Source: an uncultured Clostridia bacterium
Lineage (GTDB): Bacteria; Bacillota; Clostridia; Oscillospirales; Ruminococcaceae
Length of the DNA: 14,298 nucleotides
NCBI GenBank assembly: GCA_945947715.1
Contig: CAMEYZ010000030.1
Span: forward strand, 1 to 14,298
Direction: 5' to 3'
This document shows positions 1 through 6,313 of this stretch, in pieces. A program made the translations under genes and the position numbers. Under the pieces are notes generated by a model that was not told the origin of the DNA, searched no databases, and was given only the letters and a program-made list of their open reading frames with translations. Numbering within the stretch: position 1 is the first letter of the stretch; each line of letters starts with the position of its first letter.

Positions 1-110
1 CAGGCTGGCTGCGGCACACAAAAACGTACCGCTTAATGCTGCTCGGTTCCCCGCCTGACATGGTTCACGGTGTTCTGTTGCACAGGGCCCGCACACCTAT
101 ATATCGGAAT
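1..110 (-). ncRNA. ffs: Signal recognition particle RNA (S-domain, 3' end off window)
   Basis: Read on the minus strand, this segment carries the SRP RNA core: GTGAACCATGTCAGG, then a GGAA tetraloop (47-50) closed by CGG/CCG, then GAGCAGCATTAAG, and further on GTGTGCCGCAG. The same string of motifs (TGAACCATGTCAGG, GGAA loop, AGCAGCATTAAG, GTGCCGCAG) occurs in the Bacillus-type SRP RNA. The SRP RNA binds Ffh and helps target membrane and secreted proteins co-translationally. The apical stem (38-57) is CGG/CCG instead of the usual CC/GG, a paired change that preserves the loop. The 3' end lies left of position 1. The promoter found upstream puts the 5' end near 156, so the full transcript has about 45 more bases of leader than the core given here. 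I cannot decide between the small and the Alu-bearing large form. Confidence 0.85.
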
Positions 111-162
111 TGCTATCCCCCGACAAAAGCTGATTACATCAGCGATGTCTTATAACAAAATT

Positions 163-191
163 ATTATACCACAGAGCATCATAAATTGCAA
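163..191 (-). promoter_or_regulatory. Promoter of the SRP RNA gene
   Basis: On the minus strand there is a -35 TTGCAA (186-191), a 17-base spacer and a perfect -10 TATAAT (163-168). Transcription would start near 156 and run leftward into the SRP RNA. The strength fits a stable RNA. Confidence 0.75.
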
Positions 192-431
192 GGATATTTT
201 AATTCTTTGTTAATTTTATATAATTTTCTTATTTCAAAATTGTGCATTTCAACAGCGCGTTTTCGTCCCATTTCCCTTAAGAAAGCTAAGATTTTCCTGC
301 AATTTTTTTAGAGCTTTGTCGTATTTTTTTGAATAAATTGTACAAAATAGCTTTGAGCGTAAAACATATTGCTTAAAAATTGTACAAAGTGCCAAATATT
401 GAAAAATAGGGAAAAAAATTTCTAAAACCAC
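192..431. other. AT-rich intergenic region with TTGTACAA repeats
   Basis: About 240 bases between the divergent SRP RNA and ireB promoters. It is very AT-rich and I find no credible gene; an antisense reading frame across 249-431 has no start context and a composition typical of AT-rich noise. The notable content is two exact copies of AAATTGTACAAA at 335-346 and 377-388, each centred on the palindrome TTGTACAA and exactly 42 bp apart. A weaker relative, AAATTGTGCATT, begins at 237. Confidence 0.5.
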
Positions 432-460
432 TTGTAATTTTCGGGCGGTTGAGTTATAAT
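432..460 (+). promoter_or_regulatory. Promoter of ireB
   Basis: A -35 TTGTAA (432-437), a 17-base spacer and a perfect -10 TATAAT (455-460). The start point would be near 467, about 42 bases ahead of the ireB start codon. Confidence 0.75.
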
Positions 461-508
461 AACAGTGAGGGATTTTATAGGTAAGACCCCACGGAAAGGA
501 GTGCTGAT

Positions 509-757
509 ATGAATAACGAACAGACTATGACCTTTTCTGTATGCGAGGATAAGGACGCGGAAATGAAGCAGAATCTTACCGTTATCTATGAGGCGCTGCG
601 CGAAAAGGGCTACAACCCCGTTAATCAGATCGTGGGCTATATCCTCTCCGAGGACCCGACCTATATCACTACCTACAACAACGCAAGAAGTCTTATCCGC
701 CACATCGACCGCGACGAGCTTCTTCAGGCTCTCGTCAAGTCGTACCTGAACGTTTGA
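509..757 (+). CDS. ireB: IreB family regulatory phosphoprotein (UPF0297)
   Basis: 82-residue cytoplasmic protein of the IreB/UPF0297 family, whose members are usually 80-90 residues. Recognisable signatures are the N-terminal TMTFSV segment (residues 6-11), YEALREKGYNPVNQIVGYIL (28-47), the acidic SEDPTYIT turn and a C-terminal helix with ALVKSYL. In enterococci IreB is a small dimeric substrate of the Ser/Thr kinase IreK and tunes cell-wall stress and cephalosporin resistance; the threonines near the N-terminus correspond to the phosphorylated region. The start is set by AAAGGAG at 495-501, seven bases before the ATG. In many Firmicutes ireB lies with ruvX/yqgF and a DUF1292 gene, but here the next gene is a polysaccharide deacetylase, so it has been separated from that cluster or the cluster lies elsewhere. 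The family call is firm; regulation by a kinase is inferred from the family. Confidence 0.92.
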   Translation: MNNEQTMTFSVCEDKDAEMKQNLTVIYEALREKGYNPVNQIVGYILSEDPTYITTYNNARSLIRHIDRDELLQALVKSYLNV

Positions 758-834
758 GCATCATTTTGTATATTCTGCATAATTTTACTTGTGCTGTAAT
801 ATAATATATTGTTGATGAGGCTCTTTTTCCTCTG

Positions 835-862
835 ATATTTTTCCCCCGCGCGGAGAAAATAT
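835..862 (+). promoter_or_regulatory. Leader hairpin ahead of the deacetylase gene
   Basis: ATATTTT (835-841) pairs with AAAATAT (856-862), extended by a T-G pair and, after one mismatch, by two C-G pairs around a GC-rich loop. It sits 22 bases before the AAGGAGG site. A TATAAT at 800-805 could be a -10, but I see no good -35. No U-tract follows, so it is not a terminator. A role in expression is only a guess. Confidence 0.3.
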
Positions 863-899
863 TATTGTGCATTCCGCACAGTAAGGAGGAAATTTATGA

Positions 900-1691
900 A
901 TGAGGCTGAGATTTGATTTTCTTAGAGCCGCGGTCATCGCCGCTGCTTTGTTTGCGGTACCGTATATTTCCACCTCCGCTGAGGATTTCTCTTTGCTGGA
1001 CTCTTCCTGCATCGGATACGGTCAGGGACGCGACTGCAATGACGAGAACATTCCCTATGGAGCTGCCGATTTCAATTCAAGGTACGGAAAATACGACGCC
1101 TATGCTTACGATGAAAACAGCAAATGCATCACACTGACCTTCGATCAAGGCTATGAAAATGGCTATACCTCGCAGATTCTTGACACTCTTAAGGAAAAGA
1201 ACGTGAAAGCTGTGTTTTTCCTGACAGGAGATTATGCTAAGAAGGAGCAGGAGCTGGTAAAGCGAATGATCGACGAAGGGCATGTGATTGGCAATCACGG
1301 AATGAAGCATGCTTCTCTTCCGAAGCTTTCATATGATGAAGCAGTGAACGAGATATCCTCGCTGCATGATTATGTGAAGGACACCTACGGCTACGAGATG
1401 ACGCTATTCCGACCCCCATGCGGTGAATATTCCGAGCGCTCTCTTGCGATTGCGCAGTCCTTAGGATACAGAACGTTGCTTTGGAGCTTTGCGTACTGCG
1501 ACTGGGACATAAACGCACAGCCCGACTGCACCGAGGCCCTTGAGCGGGTATCATCGGCGGGACACTGCGGAGCAATATACCTCCTGCACAGCGTTTCTGC
1601 GACAAACTGCGAGATACTCCCCGAGGTCATCGATTCTCTGAGAGCACAAGGCTACGAGTTTTCACTGCCCTTTAACACGTCAATATCTTAA
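900..1691 (+). CDS. Secreted polysaccharide deacetylase (PdaA-like, NodB domain)
   Basis: 263-residue carbohydrate esterase family 4 protein. Residues 1-27 form a signal peptide: basic MRLR start, a hydrophobic stretch rich in Ala/Val, then STSA before Glu-Asp. The NodB domain follows from about 75 to 255. Motif 1 is TFDQGYENG (80-88), motif 2 is NHGMKH with metal-binding histidines 133 and 137, motif 3 is RPPCGEYS (171-178), then LLWSFAYCDWD (193-203) and the late histidine in LLH (230). TFDxGYENG is typical of the PdaA/delta-lactam deacetylase branch, which removes acetyl groups from muramic acid in spore cortex peptidoglycan; the exact substrate here is inferred. The AAGGAGG site (884-890) serves this ATG at a spacing of nine bases. 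A competing ATG at 896 opens only a six-codon frame. It ends at three hairpins, the last a terminator. Confidence 0.9.
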   Translation: MRLRFDFLRAAVIAAALFAVPYISTSAEDFSLLDSSCIGYGQGRDCNDENIPYGAADFNSRYGKYDAYAYDENSKCITLTFDQGYENGYTSQILDTLKEKNVKAVFFLTGDYAKKEQELVKRMIDEGHVIGNHGMKHASLPKLSYDEAVNEISSLHDYVKDTYGYEMTLFRPPCGEYSERSLAIAQSLGYRTLLWSFAYCDWDINAQPDCTEALERVSSAGHCGAIYLLHSVSATNCEILPEVIDSLRAQGYEFSLPFNTSIS

Positions 1692-1723
1692 TTTTTGGCT
1701 TTGCTGAAAGTTATGATTTCAAT

Positions 1724-1771
1724 GTTTTGCTGATGCAGACAGCAAAACCCTATACAGCACGGCTGCCGTGC
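1724..1771 (+). other. Two hairpins in the 3' UTR of the deacetylase gene
   Basis: GTTTTGCTG (1724-1732) pairs perfectly with CAGCAAAAC (1740-1748) around a 7-base loop. GCACGG (1757-1762) pairs with CCGTGC (1766-1771) around a 3-base loop. Neither is followed by a U-tract. They precede the true terminator and may protect the mRNA 3' end or be part of a small 3'-derived RNA. Confidence 0.45.
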
Positions 1772-1792
1772 CTCCTTGTTTCTTTTGATTTA

Positions 1793-1825
1793 GCGGACTG
1801 ACACTAATCAGTCCGCGATTTTTTT
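1793..1825 (+). terminator. Rho-independent terminator after the deacetylase gene
   Basis: A perfect 9-bp stem, GCGGACTGA (1793-1801) with TCAGTCCGC (1808-1816), a 6-base loop, then GA and seven T. It ends the ireB/deacetylase unit. Confidence 0.88.
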
Positions 1826-2023
1826 ACCCTCCCGCCGTCCCTTTTTATTTTTCTTAGCTTCTTTTATTCGGGGGAGAGTAACAATTACTAATCAGCCAAA
1901 ACAGAACCGATGAAACAAAAATAAATCCCGCAAAACATAGATTTAACATTAAAGCTCTTTCAAATTTAACATAAGCAGAGTATTATGATATTGTGAGTAA
2001 ATGTACGAAAAGGGGAAATAGAT

Positions 2024-2449
2024 ATGGAAACAAAACAATTATCCACTACATTGCTGATAGGGATAGCTTTGATAACTGTGGGAGTGCTGGCGTTCGTTTC
2101 CTGCTTTACTGTGCTGTTTTCTTATAAAAAGACGGACGCTTGCGTTACTTCCTGCGAAAGACATGAGGATTATGACAGCGAAGGAAATACTACTGTTGAG
2201 TATTATATAAATGCGGATTATTCCGTGGACGGTGAGACCTTTTCTGCTTTTACTAAAACGTCTAAGTATCATTCTGTCGGCGAAATGCTGCCACTTTATT
2301 ATCATAAATTCAATCCCGCTGTGTATAAATTTGAACATCTTATCAATATGCGGATAATCACAGGCTTTATTTTTGCAGCTGTCGGAACGGCGATAACTAT
2401 CGCTCACCTCTTTACGGGTTTCGAAATAGAATTTACCTCCGAAGACTGA
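2024..2449 (+). CDS. Small two-helix membrane protein, DUF3592-like
   Basis: 141-residue protein with two predicted membrane helices, about residues 9-32 and 109-130, around an exposed beta-rich domain. That domain has the layout of DUF3592 proteins: an acidic, polar stretch (EDYDSEGNTTVEYY), a repeated aromatic strand pattern (YSVDGETFSAF) and a closing GEMLPLYYHKFNPAVY, close to the usual 'vG..v.v.Y.p.nP' ending. The function of this family is unknown. The start follows AAGGGGAAA about five to six bases upstream. No strong promoter is visible; two direct copies of ATTTAACAT (1941-1949 and 1964-1972) and a possible -10 TATTAT (1981-1986) lie ahead of it. The gene converges on aspS and may be followed by a very short gene before the shared terminator. 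Confidence 0.7.
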   Translation: METKQLSTTLLIGIALITVGVLAFVSCFTVLFSYKKTDACVTSCERHEDYDSEGNTTVEYYINADYSVDGETFSAFTKTSKYHSVGEMLPLYYHKFNPAVYKFEHLINMRIITGFIFAAVGTAITIAHLFTGFEIEFTSED

Positions 2450-2477
2450 TCTGCACCCCCGGAAAGGATGAACCGAG

Positions 2478-2585
2478 CTGAATTTTACTTTCTTTGGGAT
2501 ACTGGTTTTTGCGGGGATTTTCCTGTCGGTAAAAAAGCGGCTGTCAGGCAGAATCGAACCGGACAGCTTATCTGAGGAAAAATAA
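2478..2585 (+). CDS. Possible 35-residue single-pass membrane peptide with CTG start
   Basis: An open frame from CTG 2478 to TAA 2585 encodes a hydrophobic helix (NFTFFGILVFAGIFLSV) followed at once by the basic cluster KKRLSGR and an acidic tail ending SEEK. This is a good single-pass membrane topology with a positive inside. GGAAAGGA (2461-2468) lies about nine bases before the CTG. The frame has no ATG, GTG or TTG start: the ATG at 2468 is in another frame and gives an unremarkable 35-codon peptide. The frame stops two bases before the terminator stem, as a real last gene would. Either it starts at CTG, or it is a small gene that lost its start through a one-base change. Not recognised as any family. 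Confidence 0.33.
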   Translation: MNFTFFGILVFAGIFLSVKKRLSGRIEPDSLSEEK

Positions 2586-2624
2586 AAATCGGGAACGAAA
2601 TGCACTCGTTCCCGATATTTTTTT
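2584..2624. terminator. Bidirectional terminator between convergent genes
   Basis: A perfect 11-bp stem, ATCGGGAACGA (2588-2598) with TCGTTCCCGAT (2606-2616), and a 7-base loop. The plus strand is followed by a run of T (2618-2624) and the minus strand by TTTT, so it can end both the DUF3592-like unit (+) and aspS (-). Confidence 0.9.
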
Positions 2625-2632
2625 GATGATGT

Positions 2633-3949
2633 TTACGGAAGAAGTCTGTTTAAATCTCTGGGGAACATCGACGCCTGTCTGATGTTCTGGAGCCCTAACA
2701 GCTTCATTACAAGTCGTTCAAGTCCGATTCCAAGTCCGCCGTGGGGAGGAAGTCCGTACTTGTGCGCCTGGAGATAGAACTCGAAATCCTTCGGGTCAAG
2801 TCCCTGGGCACGCATCTTTTCAAGCTGCTCCTCGTAGTCGTGGATACGCTGTCCGCCTGTGGTGATCTCCAGGCCGCGGAAAAGCAGGTCGAACTTGCAG
2901 GCTGTTCTGGGGTCCTCCTTGTCGTTCATCGCATAGAACGGAGGCTTCGACGACGGGAAGTTTGTTACGAAAATGAACTCCGTACCGTACTCCTTCTTTG
3001 CATAGTCGCAGAGGAATACCTCGTCCTCGGGCTCAAGGTCGAACTTATTCTTTGCCTTGCTGCCTCTGATAAGAGTAACTGCGTCCTCGAACTTTATAGC
3101 GGGAATCTCCGTCACCTCGGGGATATCTGCACCCAGCATATTTATCTCGTGAGCATAGTTTTCCTTAAGATAATTCATCATGTAACGGAGCATCGCTGTT
3201 TCCATGTCCATTACATCGTACATGTCGTTGATATACGCCATTTCAAAGTCAAGTCCGATATACTCGTTCAGATGACGGGAAGTGGAGTGCTTCTCTGCAC
3301 GGTACACGGGAGCTATCTCGAAAACTCTGTCAAAAAATGCAACGGCAGTCTGCTTATAGAACTGAGGCGACTGGTTTAAGAAGGCTTCCTTCTCGAAGTA
3401 TTCCAGACGGAAAATGTTAGCTCCGCCCTCTGCACCCTGAGCTACTATCTTAGGAGTGTGTATCTCGGTGAAGTCGTTCTCCAGCATGAATTTTCTGAAG
3501 GCCTCGGCAACACCCTCCTGGAACTTGAACACAGCCTTTTCCTTAGGATTGCGGAGTGCTACGCTTCTGTTGTCCAGATTGATATCCAAACCACAGCCAA
3601 GTGAACGCTGGGATACCTTAAGAGGATACTCCGCAGCAGGCTTTGATATCACCTTGATAGAGGTCAGGTGAATCTCCAGTCCATTATAGGCTCTGTCCTC
3701 CTTCTTTACGATGCCGCTTACTGTTACATAGCAGCCTTCCTTTACCTCGTCGAGAGTATCCGAGCAGTTCTTCTCGTCGTACACCGACTGGATAAGATAG
3801 CGTGCTGTGCGCAGAATGACAAACGCAAAGCCGCCCATTTTCTTTACCTTATGAACACAGGCGGAAAACTCCACACTACTGTCCGCTGCCGCAAGTGCTT
3901 TTTCGGGAGTGATCTCCGTGAGAACGGTGCTGCCGCTGACTTTTCTCAT
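2633..3949 (-). CDS. aspS: Aspartyl-tRNA synthetase, archaeal type (probably non-discriminating)
   Basis: 438-residue class IIb aminoacyl-tRNA synthetase that charges tRNA with aspartate. Residues 1-105 form the OB-fold anticodon-binding domain (VHKVKKMGGFAFVILR). The catalytic domain shows IHTPKIVAQGAEGGANIF (163-180), EKEAFLNQSPQFYKQ (186-200), class II motif 2 around RAEKHSTSRHLNEY (217-230), RGLEITTGGQRIHDYE (358-373) and motif 3 GGLGIGLERLV (404-414). The GLD after motif 2 and the GGQRIH string mark AspRS, not AsnRS. The length and absence of a GAD insertion mark the archaeal/short type; in Clostridia such enzymes often also aspartylate tRNA-Asn for GatCAB, but discrimination cannot be read here. 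The start is the ATG at 3949, preceded by GAAAGGAAG nine bases upstream; a GTG 36 bases earlier lacks an SD site. Transcribed alone from a near-consensus promoter. Confidence 0.9.
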   Translation of the reverse strand: MRKVSGSTVLTEITPEKALAAADSSVEFSACVHKVKKMGGFAFVILRTARYLIQSVYDEKNCSDTLDEVKEGCYVTVSGIVKKEDRAYNGLEIHLTSIKVISKPAAEYPLKVSQRSLGCGLDINLDNRSVALRNPKEKAVFKFQEGVAEAFRKFMLENDFTEIHTPKIVAQGAEGGANIFRLEYFEKEAFLNQSPQFYKQTAVAFFDRVFEIAPVYRAEKHSTSRHLNEYIGLDFEMAYINDMYDVMDMETAMLRYMMNYLKENYAHEINMLGADIPEVTEIPAIKFEDAVTLIRGSKAKNKFDLEPEDEVFLCDYAKKEYGTEFIFVTNFPSSKPPFYAMNDKEDPRTACKFDLLFRGLEITTGGQRIHDYEEQLEKMRAQGLDPKDFEFYLQAHKYGLPPHGGLGIGLERLVMKLLGLQNIRQASMFPRDLNRLLP

Positions 3950-4021
3950 ATATAATAACTTCCTTTCATTATGGGATATTCCCACACAGGCAATAGCCTT
4001 TTTTTCACAAATATATATTTT

Positions 4022-4050
4022 ATTATATCATAGTCATGCGGTTTTGTCAA
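4022..4050 (-). promoter_or_regulatory. Consensus promoter of aspS
   Basis: On the minus strand there is a perfect -35 TTGACA (4045-4050), a 17-base spacer and a perfect -10 TATAAT (4022-4027). Transcription would begin near 4015, leaving a leader of about 65 bases. No T-box specifier stem or T-box sequence is visible in that leader. Confidence 0.88.
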
Positions 4051-4149
4051 CGGTCAATTTATGAATTGCCGCTGTTTGGCTCGGTTTGTGCAAATCATAC
4101 ATATAATCCACGTGGTTTTGTCCTTTTTTGCAAAAAATTCTGAAATCTG

Positions 4150-4178
4150 TTGCAAAAAAATACAGCCTATGTTATAAT
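4150..4178 (+). promoter_or_regulatory. Promoter of the chemoreceptor gene
   Basis: A -35 TTGCAA (4150-4155), a 17-base spacer and a -10 TATAAT (4173-4178). The start would be near 4185. The -35 lies in TTGCAAAAAA, which occurs identically 22 bp upstream at 4128. It looks like a housekeeping promoter, not the sigma-28 type often used for chemotaxis genes. Confidence 0.75.
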
Positions 4179-4186
4179 AAAGTATA

Positions 4187-4200
4187 GGCAGAGCTCTGCC
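4187..4200 (+). promoter_or_regulatory. Perfect 14-bp palindrome at the chemoreceptor transcription start
   Basis: GGCAGAGCTCTGCC is a perfect 14-bp palindrome starting a couple of bases after the predicted start point. It could be a repressor operator, or part of the mRNA 5' end. A second weak hairpin, CCCGAGG with CCTTCGGG (about 4220-4239), lies just before the SD site. Confidence 0.45.
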
Positions 4201-4256
4201 GAATGATCATCATCAGCTTCCCGAGGCTTCACCTTCGGGGAAAAGGAGTTAACAGC

Positions 4257-6230
4257 ATGAAGTCCATAGCTAAACGTATTTCTGTTTCAACAATTATTAA
4301 TGTGGCTGTTTCTATTAATATTCTGTGTGTGATAGTGATCTTACTGAATTATCAGAATTCTATCAAAATGGTGCAGAATGATATGACTCAGCTTGTATAT
4401 TCCGCTGCGGGACGCACTCAGTGGGAAATAGAATCCTTCCGCAATGTGGCCGTGGAGGCAGGCCGAAACTCTATCCTCACCAGCAAGGCTGTCCCTAACG
4501 AGACAAGATCGGCTTACCTTGAAAGCATCGTCCAGAGCCACGGATATCAGAGAGGTAATTTTATCACCAACGACGGCAGCGGCCTCGACGGCAACGATTA
4601 CTCCGACAGAGAGTATTTTAAGCAGGCTATGCAGGGCAATCCCACCGTATCAGAGCCCCTCATTTCCAAGGTGACCGGAAAGTCTACCGTTATCGTGGCG
4701 GCTCCTGTCAGAAACGGCGGTACAGCTAACGGTCAGCCTATCGGCTGCGTTTATTTCGTTCCCGATGAGGAGTTTTTAAACGATATCGTACGCAGCATTG
4801 AGTTTAGCGATATGGGCTATGCTTACATAATCGACAGCGATGGCTGCACTATCGCAAGTGTCGATTCCCAGAAGGTCCTCGACGACGAGAATATCCAGCG
4901 TATGGCAGAAACAGACCCCTCCTACGCTTCACAGGCTGAAATGCACGCCCGTATGGAGGACGGCGAGACAGGCTTTGCTCGCTGCGAGATCGAGGGTGTT
5001 GAATACTATGCAGCATACGCTCCTATCGAAAATACCAACGGCTGGTCACTGGCTCTGGTGGTCCCTCGCGATGAGATAATGCTCGATACTACTCTCACTC
5101 TGGTAAAGGCTCTCGTTGTTATGCTGGTGCTCATTGTGATATCCGCCTTTACGGCTTATGCTATTGGCAAAAATATAGGCGAGCCTATAAGAAAGGTCAC
5201 CGAGAGGATAGACTCCCTCTCCGAGGGCGATCTTTCCAGCGAGGTCACTATCATCAAGGGCGAGGACGAGGTCGCAAGACTTTCTCATACAACAGCTAAG
5301 CTCACCGATTCTCTTAATACCATGATTGGCGATGTGCACCGTATCCTTTCGGCTATGTCCGCTGGGGATTTCAACGTGGATACCGCACAGAACGAAAGAG
5401 CTTACATCGGCGATTTCAGCGGTCTTATCGAATCTATCCGCAATATCAACCACACCCTTAGCAATACCATGTATACCATTAATCAGTCCGCCTTCCAGGT
5501 GTCAAGCGGCTCCGATCAGGTGTCCATGGGCGCTCAGTCACTGGCTCAGGGCGCCGCAGAACAGGCTTCCTCTATCGAGGAGCTGGCGGCTACTATACAC
5601 ACTATCTCCGAACAGGTTAAGCAGAACAGCAAAAACTGCGAAAACGGCAAGCAGCTCGTTGAGGAAGCAGGTATGTTCTTCGCAGAGGCTAACGACCGCA
5701 TGGACGACCTTACTACAGCAATGACTCAGATAGGCGAGTCCTCCGACGAGATAGGCAAAATCATCAAGACTATCGAGGATATTGCCTTCCAGACTAATAT
5801 ACTTGCTCTGAATGCTGCTGTTGAGGCCGCAAGGGCTGGCGAGGCTGGAAAGGGCTTCGCTGTGGTTGCGGACGAGGTTAGAAATCTTGCTTCTAAATCC
5901 GCAGATGCGGCTCAGAATACTACCGCTCTTATCGAACACTCCATGGAAGCAGTCCGCCGTGGAACTGGCGTTACCAAGGACGTTGTGGCGGTTGTTCGCA
6001 GAGTCGAGGGAAATGCAATGCGGGTCAAGGATATCGTGGACGAGATCGCAGATGCAAGCGTTTCTCAGATAGATATGATAGAACAGATATCCGTGGGCAT
6101 CGACCAGATTTCCTCGGTAGTTCAGTCCAATACCGCGACCTCCGAACAGAGCGCGGCTGCCTCCGAAGAGCTCTCCGGTCAGGCAGACAGCTTAAAGAGC
6201 CTTATCGGCAGATTCAAGCTTAAAAAGTAA
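4257..6230 (+). CDS. Methyl-accepting chemotaxis protein with Cache sensor
   Basis: 657-residue transmembrane chemoreceptor. In order: a membrane helix (about 10-31), an extracellular double-Cache sensor (about 35-278) with DYSDREYF (114-121) and VIVAAPV (145-151), a second helix (about 281-303), a HAMP domain (304-356), a second HAMP-like linker (about 360-410) and a long cytoplasmic signalling coiled coil. The hairpin tip that contacts CheA/CheW is present: EAARAGEAGKGFAVVADEVR (523-542). Flanking segments rich in EE, QS and AS pairs (436-455, 620-645) are likely methylation regions. It ends in a short basic tail with no CheR-docking pentapeptide. The ligand is unknown; DYSDREYF-type Cache domains often bind amino acids or other small organic molecules. 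AAAAGGAG (4241-4248) eight bases upstream fixes this ATG over an in-frame ATG at 4203. No other chemotaxis genes are in view. Confidence 0.92.
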   Translation: MKSIAKRISVSTIINVAVSINILCVIVILLNYQNSIKMVQNDMTQLVYSAAGRTQWEIESFRNVAVEAGRNSILTSKAVPNETRSAYLESIVQSHGYQRGNFITNDGSGLDGNDYSDREYFKQAMQGNPTVSEPLISKVTGKSTVIVAAPVRNGGTANGQPIGCVYFVPDEEFLNDIVRSIEFSDMGYAYIIDSDGCTIASVDSQKVLDDENIQRMAETDPSYASQAEMHARMEDGETGFARCEIEGVEYYAAYAPIENTNGWSLALVVPRDEIMLDTTLTLVKALVVMLVLIVISAFTAYAIGKNIGEPIRKVTERIDSLSEGDLSSEVTIIKGEDEVARLSHTTAKLTDSLNTMIGDVHRILSAMSAGDFNVDTAQNERAYIGDFSGLIESIRNINHTLSNTMYTINQSAFQVSSGSDQVSMGAQSLAQGAAEQASSIEELAATIHTISEQVKQNSKNCENGKQLVEEAGMFFAEANDRMDDLTTAMTQIGESSDEIGKIIKTIEDIAFQTNILALNAAVEAARAGEAGKGFAVVADEVRNLASKSADAAQNTTALIEHSMEAVRRGTGVTKDVVAVVRRVEGNAMRVKDIVDEIADASVSQIDMIEQISVGIDQISSVVQSNTATSEQSAAASEELSGQADSLKSLIGRFKLKK

Positions 6231-6250
6231 CATTATCAGCGAAGATATGA

Positions 6251-6295
6251 GAAACGGATAAGATGATATCCTATCCGTTTCTTTTATTTAATTTT
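6251..6295 (+). terminator. Terminator after the chemoreceptor gene, at the head of the symporter gene
   Basis: A 10-bp stem, GAAACGGATA (6251-6260) with TATCCGTTTC (6272-6281), then a T-rich tail (TTTTATTTAATTTTT). It ends only 19 bases before the symporter start codon, and no separate promoter is visible between them, so the symporter may depend on read-through. Confidence 0.78.
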
Positions 6296-6313
6296 TATGG
6301 CGGTGATCTATTT

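Noticed and set aside
249..431. A 60-codon minus-strand frame in the ireB upstream region
   Set aside because: Very AT-rich intergenic sequence, no SD, and it overlaps the ireB promoter.
2039..2605. A 188-codon open frame on the minus strand opposite the DUF3592-like gene
   Set aside because: It crosses the terminator hairpin, lacks an SD site and has no family features; the plus-strand gene has an SD and clear membrane topology.
3950..4015. A T-box in the aspS leader
   Set aside because: The leader is about 65 bases, too short, with no T-box sequence or antiterminator/terminator pair.
4179..4256. A c-di-GMP riboswitch in the chemoreceptor leader
   Set aside because: Such switches often precede chemoreceptors, but the leader is only about 70 bases and has none of the GEMM core motifs.
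4203..4256. Earlier in-frame start for the chemoreceptor at ATG 4203
   Set aside because: It has no SD and overlaps a leader hairpin; AAAAGGAG lies at proper distance from ATG 4257, which begins a normal receptor N-terminus.
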